Shown one piece after another: positions 1-5,701 of a stretch of DNA of 7,302 nt. A program made the position numbers and the translations under genes. The notes beneath the pieces were generated by a model. The model made no database searches. It was not told where the DNA came from and saw nothing but the letters and a program-made list of their open reading frames with translations. The first letter of the stretch is position 1, and each line of letters starts with the position of its first letter. This stretch comes from CALGFH01 sp045807325 (GTDB lineage Bacteria; Actinomycetota; CALGFH01). The DNA lies in contig JBJMHP010000191.1 of assembly GCA_045807325.1 (NCBI GenBank), positions 1 to 7,302 of the forward strand, written 5' to 3'.

Positions 1-38
1 CCGTCCCCGGAGGGCCTAGCCGTCCCCGGAGGGTCTAG
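1..38. repeat. 19-bp tandem direct repeat, two copies, at the window edge
   Basis: Bases 1-19 and 20-38 are the same 19-bp unit (CCGTCCCCGGAGGGYCTAG) with one mismatch, C at 15 against T at 34. The copies are directly abutting. The right copy contains the TAG stop (35-37, minus strand) of the SLOG-domain gene. The left copy carries the same TAG 19 bp further on, in another frame. The array may continue beyond the window. Each unit holds a short CCC-TCC-GGG self-complementary core, too weak alone for a terminator. Confidence 0.75.
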
Positions 39-544
39 CCGCCCCTCGTTTCCCGGGTCGGGTCGGCTCGGCGTGATCGGGCCGCCTCCAGGACCAGCCG
101 GGCGGCAGTGTCGGCGTCGTCGGCGATCGGGAAGGCCTCGACCGGACGGGCATCCAGCCGCAGGGACCAGGTGGCCAGGCCGACCAGGGGGGTGCCGGTG
201 CGCAGGGCCAGGGCGATCTCGGACAGGGTCCCGAACCCGCCGCCGACGGCGACCAGGGCGTCGCTGGAGCGGACCAGGAGCAGGTTGCGTCCCTGGCCAA
301 GGCCGGTCGGGAGGGCGACGCTGAGGTGGGGATTGCCCTCGTCCCGGCCGAGGCCAGGCAACAGGCCGACCGTGGTCCCGCCGGCCGACTGGGCGCCGCG
401 GCAGGCCGCCTCCATGACGCCGGGGCCGCCGCCGCAGACCAGGACCGCGCCGGCCTCGGCCAGCCTCCGTCCGAGTCGCTTGGCCTGGTCCAGCAGCGGG
501 GTCGCCGGCCGCGACGCCCCGGCGACCCCGATGTAGAGACTCAC
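35..544 (-). CDS. SLOG/LOG-domain protein, TIGR00725 type (predicted nucleotide-binding)
   Basis: A 169-residue Rossmann-like protein of the SLOG superfamily, close in size to TIGR00725 members (about 160-175 residues). Visible motifs: an N-terminal strand YIGVAGAS (residues 4-11), GGGPGVMEA (38-46), GRNLLLVRSSDALVAVG (85-101) and GGGFGTLSE (101-109). The last corresponds to the PGGxGTxxE motif of cytokinin-activating LOG phosphoribohydrolases, with Gly for Pro. The family binds nucleotides or their derivatives; the substrate of this branch is not established, so no reaction is assigned. The GTG at 544 is chosen because family members begin just before the first strand. An in-frame GTG at 625 would add 27 poorly conserved-looking residues and overlap the helicase by 14 bases; neither start has a clear Shine-Dalgarno. 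It lies 67 bases after the helicase stop with no promoter seen between them, so cotranscription is likely. The TAG stop sits inside a tandem repeat. Confidence 0.85.
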   Translation of the reverse strand: MSLYIGVAGASRPATPLLDQAKRLGRRLAEAGAVLVCGGGPGVMEAACRGAQSAGGTTVGLLPGLGRDEGNPHLSVALPTGLGQGRNLLLVRSSDALVAVGGGFGTLSEIALALRTGTPLVGLATWSLRLDARPVEAFPIADDADTAARLVLEAARSRRADPTRETRGG

Positions 545-611
545 GGCCCGATCCGCAGGGCCGACGGCATCCCGCCGCCCAGGACCGCCCTGACCCGCCC
601 TCGCCGGACCC

Positions 612-2936
612 TCATGCCCGCCCACCCCAAACCGCCGCCGCCGGCTCCGCGACCGCCCCCAGGTCCGCCAGCAGCTCGTCCAGCAAACGGACGGCACCGC
701 CCTTGTCCAGGGGATTGTTGCCGTTGCCGCACTTGGGGGACTGGACGCAGGAGGGGCAGCCGGTCTCGCAGGGGCAGGAGGCGACGGTGTCGCGGGTGGC
801 CTGGAGGTGCTCGAGGGCGCGCTGGTGGCCCTGCTCGGCGATGCCGGCGCCGCCCGGGTGGCCGTCGTAGACGAAGATCGTGGCCAGGCCGGTATCGGGA
901 TGCCAGGCGGTGGACAGGCCGCCGATGTCCCAGCGGTCGCACATGGCGAACAGGGGGAGCAGGCCGATCTGGGCGTGCTCGGCGGCGTGGGCGGCGCCGG
1001 GGACGTCCTTGGCCCCGAGGGCGGCCGCCTCCAGCAGGCCCGGCGAGAGGGTGTACCAGTAGGCGACGGTCTGAAGCCGGGCCGGCGGCAGGTCGAGGTC
1101 CTCGTGGCCAAGCAGCTCGCCGGTGCCGACCCGGCGGCGTTCGTAGCCGACGACCTGCTCGGCGACCTCGACGCGGCCCAGCCAGAGGGTGGAGCGGGAC
1201 AGCTCGACCCGCCGGGTCGGCTCGACCACGGTCACGTCGATGTCGCTGCGGGCCTGGGTGTACTCGTCGCCCCTGGCCTCGGTCACCAGGGCGACCCCGT
1301 CCTCCAGCTCCAGCTCGGCCACCCGGAAGTGCTCGCCCTGGTGGAGGTAGACGGCCCCGCGGTGCACCGTGGACGGCGCCCGGGCCCGGTCGACGGTGCC
1401 GATGACCTGGCCTGAGTCGGCGGCGACGATGGTCACCGGGCTGCCGCCGGCGTTGCGGATGTCGACCTGGTCGGCCTGGCTGCGGCCCGACCCGGGGCGC
1501 AGGCCGTCCCGGCGCCGGCGCAGCGCCCCCTCGGCCTCCAGGGCGTCGGCCAGGGCACGCGCCCCCTCTCCCCCGAACAGCTCGAGATCAGCATCGGTCA
1601 GGGGGGCCTCGAAGGCGGCGCACAGCAGGTGAGGCGCGAGCACGTACGGGTTGCCGGGGTCGACCAGGGCGGCCTCGTGGGGGCGGCCGAACAGGTCGGC
1701 GGGGTGGTGCAGCAGGTAGGCGTCGAGCGGGTCGTCCTTGCCGACCAGCACGGCCAGCGACGGCCCGCCCTGGCGGCCGGCCCGGCCGGCCTGCTGCCAC
1801 ATCGAGGCCACCGTGCCCGGGTACCCGTCGAGCACGACCGCGTCCAGCCCGCCCACGTCCATGCCCAGCTCCAGGGCGTTGGTGGTGGCCAGCCCGAGCA
1901 GCCGGCCCGAGACCAGGCCCTGCTCCAGGTCGCGGCGCTCCTCGGCCAGGTAGCCGGCCCGGTAGGCGCGGACCCGGCCGGCCAGGCGGCGGTCGACCTC
2001 GGCGACCCGGCCGCGGGCGAAGGTGGCGACCAGCTCGGCCGACTTGCGCGAGCGGGTGAAGCACAGGGTCCTCACCCCGGCCTCCACCGCCGCGGCCAGC
2101 CAGGCCGCCGACTCGGTGTTGGCGCTGCGGCGCAGGCCGGTGGTCTCGTCCAGCAGCGGCGGCTCCCAGAGGGCGAAGGCGACCGGGCCGCGCGGGGAGC
2201 CGTCCTCGGTGACCGCCTCGACCGGCTGGCCGACCAGCCGGCTGGCCAGCTCGGCCGGGTTGCCGAGGGTGGCCGAGGCGAGCACGAAGGTCGGGCTGGC
2301 CCCGTAGCGGGCGGCCAGGCGGCGCAGTCGGCGCAGGATGGCAGCCACGTGGGAGCCGAACACCCCGCGCAGGGTGTGGGCCTCGTCCACGACCACGTAG
2401 GCCAGCCGGCCCAGGAACGCCGCCCAGCGCTCGTGGCCGGGGAGGATGCCCCGGTGGAGCATGTCCGGGTTGGTCAGCACCAGGTTGGCGCTGCGCCGGA
2501 TCATCGGCCGGTCGGCGGACGGGGTGTCGCCGTCGTAGGCCGATGCCCTGATCCCGGCCAGCGCGAAGGAGCGGACGGCGCGCAGCTGGTCGCGGGCCAG
2601 GGCCTTGGTGGGGGAGAGGTACAGGGCGGTGCGGTGGCCGTCGCCGAGCAGGGCGTCGAACACTGGCAGCTGGTAGGAGAGGCTCTTGCCGGAGGCGGTG
2701 CCGGTCGACACCACGACGTTGCGGCCGGCGCGGGCCAGGGCGACCGCCGCCGCCTGATGCGACCAGAGGGTGTGCAGGCCCCGGGCCTCCAGCCGCGAGC
2801 GCAGCACCTCGGGCAGGTCCGCGGGCGGCTCCGCCAGCCGCGCCGGCCGGGCCGGCAGGCGCTCCAGGTGCACGAGCTGGCCACGGTAGTCGGGGTCGCC
2901 GGTGAGGTCGTCAACCAGCGCGACAGGGTCGGTCAC
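612..2936 (-). CDS. DEAD/DEAH-box helicase with DUF1998 C-terminal zinc-cluster domain (MrfA/YprA type)
   Basis: A 774-residue superfamily 2 helicase. Motifs in order: SHQ (59-61, Q-motif-like); Walker A TGTASGKS (78-85); Ia SPTKALARDQ (108-117); Ib TNPDML (155-160); motif II DEAH (184-187); motif III SAT (221-223); IV-like LCFTRSRKSAEL (291-302); V TTNALELGMDVGG (351-363); VI QQAGRAGRQG (381-390). The C-terminal part (about 500-774) fits DUF1998, with cysteines 721, 723, 727, 730 and 736 in CPCETGCPSC-x5-C, a probable metal site. Length and layout match Bacillus subtilis MrfA (about 750 residues, ATP-dependent 3'-5' helicase in mitomycin C damage repair) and the mycobacterial homologue Rv3649; this suggests DNA interstrand-crosslink or adduct repair in the cytoplasm. 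Start: GTG at 2936, since the nearest ATG (2944) is out of frame and meets a stop after three codons. No Shine-Dalgarno precedes the GTG, but a -10 element lies exactly 6 bases upstream, suggesting a leaderless message. No motif is broken. Confidence 0.93.
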   Translation of the reverse strand: MTDPVALVDDLTGDPDYRGQLVHLERLPARPARLAEPPADLPEVLRSRLEARGLHTLWSHQAAAVALARAGRNVVVSTGTASGKSLSYQLPVFDALLGDGHRTALYLSPTKALARDQLRAVRSFALAGIRASAYDGDTPSADRPMIRRSANLVLTNPDMLHRGILPGHERWAAFLGRLAYVVVDEAHTLRGVFGSHVAAILRRLRRLAARYGASPTFVLASATLGNPAELASRLVGQPVEAVTEDGSPRGPVAFALWEPPLLDETTGLRRSANTESAAWLAAAVEAGVRTLCFTRSRKSAELVATFARGRVAEVDRRLAGRVRAYRAGYLAEERRDLEQGLVSGRLLGLATTNALELGMDVGGLDAVVLDGYPGTVASMWQQAGRAGRQGGPSLAVLVGKDDPLDAYLLHHPADLFGRPHEAALVDPGNPYVLAPHLLCAAFEAPLTDADLELFGGEGARALADALEAEGALRRRRDGLRPGSGRSQADQVDIRNAGGSPVTIVAADSGQVIGTVDRARAPSTVHRGAVYLHQGEHFRVAELELEDGVALVTEARGDEYTQARSDIDVTVVEPTRRVELSRSTLWLGRVEVAEQVVGYERRRVGTGELLGHEDLDLPPARLQTVAYWYTLSPGLLEAAALGAKDVPGAAHAAEHAQIGLLPLFAMCDRWDIGGLSTAWHPDTGLATIFVYDGHPGGAGIAEQGHQRALEHLQATRDTVASCPCETGCPSCVQSPKCGNGNNPLDKGGAVRLLDELLADLGAVAEPAAAVWGGRA

Positions 2937-2942
2937 GTCGTC

Positions 2943-2970
2943 ATGGTAGCCACGATCCGGACATTCTCAA
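2943..2970 (-). promoter_or_regulatory. Probable promoter of the helicase gene, positioned for a leaderless transcript
   Basis: On the minus strand TTGAGA (2970-2965) is followed after 16 bases by TACCAT (2948-2943), a TAnnnT-type -10. The GTG start of the helicase begins at 2936, with exactly six bases between. The expected transcription start (7 bases after the -10) is therefore the G of the start codon. This would give the helicase expression independent of the LCP gene ending at 2999. Confidence 0.55.
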
Positions 2971-2974
2971 GCGC

Positions 2975-2990
2975 TCGGCGGCCGCGCCGA
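2975..2990 (-). terminator. GC-rich inverted repeat after the LCP stop (possible weak terminator or operator)
   Basis: A perfect 6-bp stem, TCGGCG and CGCCGA, around a 4-base CGGC loop begins 8 bases after the LCP stop codon. No T-run follows (next bases GCGCTTGAG), so it is not a classical intrinsic terminator. It also sits just upstream of the -35 of the helicase promoter and could instead bind a regulator. Confidence 0.3.
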
Positions 2991-2998
2991 CCCGCCGG

Positions 2999-3925
2999 TC
3001 AGCTCAGCTGGCCGGCGCGCAGGCGGGCGAACAGCGAGTAGGCGCCGGGCAGGAGGCGGACCACCGACGCGCCGCCGGCGCTGCCGGCGACGCTTGGCAC
3101 CGGGACGTTCTGGATGCGGCTGGGCGGGACCTTGGTGGCCAGCAGGGCCAGGCGGAGCAACTCGGGGAACGGCAGGTCGGTCTTGACCTCGTCGCGCATG
3201 ACGGCCAGCCAGGTCATCACCCGGGTCGGGTCCTTGGCGACCTGGCGCTGGAAGGTGCCGAGGCCGCCGAGGAGGATCTGGCCCTGGTGGCGCGAGCGGT
3301 CGAAGTCGCCGCCGGGCAGGGTCTTGCGTGCCCGGGCGTAGGCCAGCGCCTGGCTGCCGTGCAGCGTCTGCCGGCCCTTGTCCAGGAAGGCGCCGGCGAA
3401 GTGGTCGCGCAGGTTCATGTCCACGTTGACCTGGACCCCGCCGACCTTGTTGACGATGTCGGTCAGGCCGTCGAAGGAGGTCAGCGCGTAGTAGTCGATG
3501 GTCAGGCCGGTGAGCCGCTCGAAGGTCTGGACCAGCAGCGGCGGGCCGCCGAAGGCCATGGCGGCGTTGATCTTGCTGGTACCGTGGCCGGGGATGGGCA
3601 CGTAGCTGTCGCGGGGGAAGCTGACCACGGCCCCGCGCTGCCTGACCGTGTCCAGGACGACCAGCTGGAGGGCGTCGGCCCGACCGGTCTCCACACTGCC
3701 GCCGCGCCCGAACTTGGGCGCGCCCGAGTCGGACCCGATGGTCAGCAGGACGATCCGCTTCTTCACAGTGGGCGTGCCAGAGCCGGCGTGCGCCCGCTGC
3801 ACGGTGATCGCCTGGCCGCTCTGGGCGGTGGCCGGCCGGTGGGGCGAGACGGCGACCACCAGCCCGGCGGCCAGCGCCGCCACCAGCCCCAGGGCCGCGA
3901 TCCAGGTCAGAGGCCGCCGGCTCAC
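2999..3925 (-). CDS. LytR-CpsA-Psr (LCP) family cell-wall glycopolymer transferase
   Basis: A 308-residue membrane-anchored LCP protein. A short basic N-terminus (SRRP) and one hydrophobic segment at about 8-27 place the rest outside the membrane. The LCP domain covers about 55-220: GRADALQLVVLD (81-92), FPRDSYVPIPGHG (103-115), KINAAMAFGG (118-127), VGGVQVNVD (161-169), LHGSQALAYARAR (188-200) and GGDFDRSRHQGQIL (205-218). Arg82, Asp84, Arg105, Asp106, Arg210 and Arg212 match positions that bind the polyprenyl-pyrophosphate head group or metal in the family. LCP enzymes move teichoic acid, arabinogalactan or capsule polymers from lipid carriers to peptidoglycan; the polymer here cannot be told. 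No C-terminal LytR_C domain is present. Start: GTG at 3925 is in frame, overlaps the lipoprotein stop as GTGA (4 bases), and leads directly into the membrane anchor. An open frame runs further upstream but there it is the shadow of the lipoprotein gene. Translational coupling with the lipoprotein is likely. Confidence 0.9.
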   Translation of the reverse strand: MSRRPLTWIAALGLVAALAAGLVVAVSPHRPATAQSGQAITVQRAHAGSGTPTVKKRIVLLTIGSDSGAPKFGRGGSVETGRADALQLVVLDTVRQRGAVVSFPRDSYVPIPGHGTSKINAAMAFGGPPLLVQTFERLTGLTIDYYALTSFDGLTDIVNKVGGVQVNVDMNLRDHFAGAFLDKGRQTLHGSQALAYARARKTLPGGDFDRSRHQGQILLGGLGTFQRQVAKDPTRVMTWLAVMRDEVKTDLPFPELLRLALLATKVPPSRIQNVPVPSVAGSAGGASVVRLLPGAYSLFARLRAGQLS

Positions 3926-4527
3926 TTGGGCGGCCCCGTGCGGCTGTCGAAGGCGGCGATCCGCCAGCTGTTGCCGGTCGCCAGCAGCTGCAGCACCGAG
4001 CGGAGACGGACCGGGCCGCTGCCCTTGGCGGTGTCGGCGGTGGCGTCGAAGCTGACCCGGACGGTGGCCGCCTCCGGCCCGCCGTCGCCGTACAGCACCA
4101 CCGCCTTGGCGGTGGCCTGGCCCGGCCGGACGGCGGTGACCGTGGGTGCCGCCTGGCCCAGCGACAGTGCGTCCAGCTGCTTGCGGGCCGACGCCCTGAC
4201 CGGCTTGTCGAACAGCCCGAGCAGGCCGTCCCAGCCGGCCTCGCCCCCGGCCGCGTTGAGGTAGGCGGCGCTGAGGTAGCGGTCCAGGAACCGCTGCAGG
4301 CCTGGGGCGGCCCGCTTGGCCGCGCGCGCGGCGCTCAGCCCGCCCGGGGGCACCTGGGCCGTGGTCACCAGCCGGACCCGCAGCGGCTGGGCCGGCGCCG
4401 CGGCGGTGGTGGGCGTGGTCGCCTGCCCGCCCTCGGAGCGGCCGCCCGAGGTGCAGCCGGCCGCCAGCAGGACGGCCGCGGCCAGGACGGCCGACCACAG
4501 CAGGGGGGGCCTCGAGTTGCTGCGCAC
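3922..4527 (-). CDS. Predicted secreted lipoprotein of unknown function, paired with LCP gene
   Basis: About 201 residues, not recognised as a named family. The N-terminus VRSNSRPP (one or two Arg) is followed by a hydrophobic stretch and the lipobox LAAGC with Cys25 as the expected lipidated residue. A Ser/Gly/Thr/Ala/Pro-rich linker (26-47) leads to a mature domain of about 150 residues. This has an Ala-rich helical part (about 63-110; RFLDRYLSAAYLNAAGGE) and a strand-rich C-terminal part ending in LLATGNSWRIAAFDSRTG. A terminal W-R-I strand of this kind occurs in NTF2-like and similar extracytoplasmic domains, but that is only a resemblance. In-frame GTG codons lie at 4527, 4533 and 4539; 4527 gives the most typical signal peptide length (24). 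The frame stays open to a TTG at 4656, which would cross the divergent promoter region and is not credible. The stop overlaps the LCP start by 4 bases, so the two products probably act together at the cell surface. Confidence 0.72.
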   Translation of the reverse strand: MRSNSRPPLLWSAVLAAAVLLAAGCTSGGRSEGGQATTPTTAAAPAQPLRVRLVTTAQVPPGGLSAARAAKRAAPGLQRFLDRYLSAAYLNAAGGEAGWDGLLGLFDKPVRASARKQLDALSLGQAAPTVTAVRPGQATAKAVVLYGDGGPEAATVRVSFDATADTAKGSGPVRLRSVLQLLATGNSWRIAAFDSRTGPPK

Positions 4528-4573
4528 TGCCACGATCACCAGGTTCCGGGAGGAGGTTTGCGATGCGCGGAGT

Positions 4574-4582
4574 AGGCTACCA
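4574..4582 (-). promoter_or_regulatory. Candidate extended -10 promoter for the lipoprotein-LCP operon
   Basis: The minus strand reads TGG-TAGCCT (4582-4574), an extended -10 form (TGn plus TAnnnT) without a recognisable -35. Transcription would begin near 4567, leaving a leader of about 28-40 bases before the GTG candidates at 4539-4527. The same bases form the dyad GTAG-G-CTAC (4572-4580), so the plus strand also shows a TAnnnT hexamer (TAGGCT, 4573-4578) here. Confidence 0.35.
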
Positions 4583-4595
4583 AACCCGTCCGACG

Positions 4596-4625
4596 TTGCT
4601 CGGAGGAGCCCCGGCGGCCTATCGT
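4596..4625 (+). promoter_or_regulatory. Candidate promoter of the bldG operon
   Basis: TTGCTC (4596-4601), an 18-base spacer, and TATCGT (4620-4625), which fits TAnnnT. Transcription would start near 4632, about 27 bases before the bldG ATG, keeping the ribosome binding site at 4650-4653 in the message. The match is moderate and was judged by eye only. Confidence 0.4.
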
Positions 4626-4649
4626 TGCACGTCCTCAGCCCGCGAGACT

Positions 4650-4653
4650 GGAG
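4650..4653 (+). promoter_or_regulatory. Ribosome binding site of bldG
   Basis: GGAG at 4650-4653 lies 5 bases before the ATG at 4659. It supports this start over the upstream in-frame ATG at 4563. Confidence 0.65.
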
Positions 4654-4658
4654 CAAGG

Positions 4659-5003
4659 ATGGATCTCGACCTCAACGTGCGTAAGGAAGGCGACCACTCG
4701 GTGCTCGAGGTCGCCGGCGAGATCGACGTCTACACCGCGCCGAAGCTGCGCGAGCAGCTCATCGAGCTGGTCAGCGACGGGTCCTACCACATCGTCGTCG
4801 ACCTCGAGAAGGTCGACTTCCTGGACTCGACCGGGCTCGGGGTGCTGGTCGGAGGGCTCAAGCGGGTCCGCAACCACGACGGCTCGCTGCAGCTGGTCTG
4901 CACCCAGGAGAAGATCCTCAAGATCTTCCGGATCACCGGGCTGACCAAGGTCTTCCCGATCCACAGCTCGGTCGCCGACGCGATCACGGCCCCGACGGAG
5001 TAG
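4659..5003 (+). CDS. bldG: BldG-like anti-sigma factor antagonist (STAS domain)
   Basis: A 114-residue single STAS-domain protein of the SpoIIAA/RsbV family. From memory it is very like Streptomyces BldG (113 residues): the start MDL, EIDVYTAPKLREQL (21-34), VDFLDSTGLGVLVGGLKRV (52-70) and ILKIFRITGLTKVFPIH (86-102) are shared nearly unchanged. Ser57 in DSTGLG is the expected phosphorylation site, the same number as in BldG. Such proteins work in the cytoplasm by partner switching: unphosphorylated antagonist binds anti-sigma factors and frees the sigma factor, and a kinase-type partner reverses this by phosphorylating the Ser. In Streptomyces BldG is needed for aerial hyphae and antibiotics; in this organism it may govern stress or development. 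Start ATG at 4659 has GGAG 5 bases before it and matches the family N-terminus; an in-frame ATG at 4563 with a strong Shine-Dalgarno would add 32 residues and is discussed separately. The next gene begins 9 bases after the stop. Confidence 0.93.
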   Translation: MDLDLNVRKEGDHSVLEVAGEIDVYTAPKLREQLIELVSDGSYHIVVDLEKVDFLDSTGLGVLVGGLKRVRNHDGSLQLVCTQEKILKIFRITGLTKVFPIHSSVADAITAPTE

Positions 5004-5012
5004 CCGGCGGCC

Positions 5013-5489
5013 GTGGATGCCGACGCCGGCGGAGCGCCGGCCACCGTCCGCCTGACCTTCCCGCCCGAGCCGCGGCTGCTGGGCACGATCCGGCTGGTCG
5101 TCGGCGTCGTCGCCCGCAAGGCGGGGATGGGCGAGGAGGGCATCGAGGACCTCAAGGTGGCCGTCTCCGAGACCTGCGCGGTCGCGGTCGGCGACCTGAA
5201 CCGGGCCGGCCGGGCCGACCCGATCGAGGTTGACCTGGTCGAGTCGGCCGACCGCTTCGGGATCGAGGTCCGCGACCGGGCCCCGGCGTCCACCGTGGCG
5301 GCCGGCGGCCCCGCCGTCGGCGAGGTCGACGACCGCGAGCTCGGCCTGGCCCTGGTCGGCGCGCTGGTCGACGACCTCAAGACCGCCGCCCTCGCCGACG
5401 GCGGCAACCGGACCAGCTTCTGGCTGCGCCGCGACCCCGGCGGGCTGGGCCCGGACTCCCCGGAATCCCTGCCGCCGCCCCTGACTTGA
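5013..5489 (+). CDS. RsbW/SCO3548-like anti-sigma regulatory protein with degenerate ATPase domain
   Basis: 158 residues with the outline of a HATPase_c_2 (Bergerat/GHKL) domain. TVRLTFPPEPRLLGTIRLVVGVVARKAG (11-38) is the usual first strand and helix, and EDLKVAVSETCAVAVGDL (45-62) is the N-box helix. FGIEVRDRAPA (82-92) stands at the G1 box, and ELGLALVGALVDDLKT (109-124) with GGNRTSFWLRR (130-140) form the last helix and strand. The N-box Asn expected four residues after Glu53 is Val57, and in the G1 box DxGxG only Asp88 remains (DRAPA). ATP binding and kinase activity are therefore doubtful, although the fold looks intact. A Pro-rich tail of about 18 residues ends the protein. GTG at 5013 is the only reasonable start; GGAG at 4997-5000 inside the end of bldG is rather far (12 bases), so coupling to bldG translation is likely. 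Position right after bldG matches SCO3548, reported as a BldG-interacting partner in Streptomyces. Role as anti-sigma or anti-antagonist is inferred. Confidence 0.85.
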   Translation: MDADAGGAPATVRLTFPPEPRLLGTIRLVVGVVARKAGMGEEGIEDLKVAVSETCAVAVGDLNRAGRADPIEVDLVESADRFGIEVRDRAPASTVAAGGPAVGEVDDRELGLALVGALVDDLKTAALADGGNRTSFWLRRDPGGLGPDSPESLPPPLT

Positions 5490-5506
5490 GGCGTCGGCAC
5501 GCTTTT

Positions 5507-5534
5507 CACGGGTTGCCCGGTTCTCATGCCCGTG
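5507..5534. promoter_or_regulatory. Operator-like inverted repeat overlapping the hppA promoter
   Basis: CACGGG (5507-5512) and CCCGTG (5529-5534) are perfect 6-bp arms 16 bases apart, with arm centres 22 bp apart, about two helical turns. The left arm abuts the -35 TTGCCC and the right arm ends 2 bases before the -10 TATGAT, where a repressor or activator dimer could act. It follows the RsbW-like gene stop by 17 bases; as a hairpin it would have a long loop and no T-run, so a terminator is less likely. Confidence 0.3.
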
Positions 5535-5542
5535 GCTATGAT
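5513..5542 (+). promoter_or_regulatory. Promoter candidate for hppA
   Basis: TTGCCC (5513-5518), an 18-base spacer and TATGAT (5537-5542), the best -10 hexamer in the window (five of six to TATAAT). Transcription would begin near 5549, giving an untranslated leader of about 160 bases before the hppA ATG. The 222-base gap from 5490 to 5711 holds this promoter, the dyad around it and the hairpin at 5680-5699; I see no convincing gene in it. Confidence 0.5.
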
Positions 5543-5679
5543 CCGCCCAATCCTCGCGGGCTCGCGGGACGGCCGGTTCCATGGGCGGACGCCCGGGACG
5601 ACGCCGGGCCGGGGCCCGCGCTCGCACGCTTTCCGCTCGAACCGTCCAGGGCCCCGACCCGGACCACGGGCTTGATCCA

Positions 5680-5699
5680 ACGCCCCACCGCCGGGGCGT
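5680..5699 (+). promoter_or_regulatory. Hairpin directly upstream of the hppA ribosome binding site
   Basis: ACGCCCC (5680-5686) pairs perfectly with GGGGCGT (5693-5699) around a 6-base loop ACCGCC. One base later comes the Shine-Dalgarno GAGGAGGA (5701-5708), and the ATG follows at 5712. A stem this close to the ribosome site could affect initiation or mRNA stability; it leaves the Shine-Dalgarno itself unpaired. Confidence 0.4.
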
Positions 5700-5701
5700 C
5701 G

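Noticed and set aside
1629..3041. Long plus-strand open frame (470 codons) antisense to the helicase
   Set aside because: It is a shadow of the GC-rich helicase gene: the translation is a low-complexity Gly/Ala/Val/Gln/Arg mixture with no motifs, while the minus strand has all helicase motifs in order.
3926..4498. N-terminal extension of the LCP gene up to 4498
   Set aside because: This part is Arg/Gly/Pro/Ala-rich and is the shadow of the lipoprotein gene in another frame. The GTG at 3925 leads straight into the membrane anchor.
4556..4574. Sigma-B/F-like promoter GTTT...GGAGTA before bldG
   Set aside because: The two elements are only 9 bases apart, against about 13-16 for that promoter class.
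4635..5627. Minus-strand open frames across bldG and its neighbour (330 and 371 codons in two frames)
   Set aside because: They are opposite two clearly recognisable genes and consist of Arg/Asp/Gly or Arg/Ser/Pro-rich sequence without domains; they are a codon-bias artefact.
5539..5675. Short plus-strand frame in the hppA leader (45 codons from ATG at 5539)
   Set aside because: No Shine-Dalgarno, Arg/Pro/Gly-rich composition, and its ATG lies inside the proposed -10 element.
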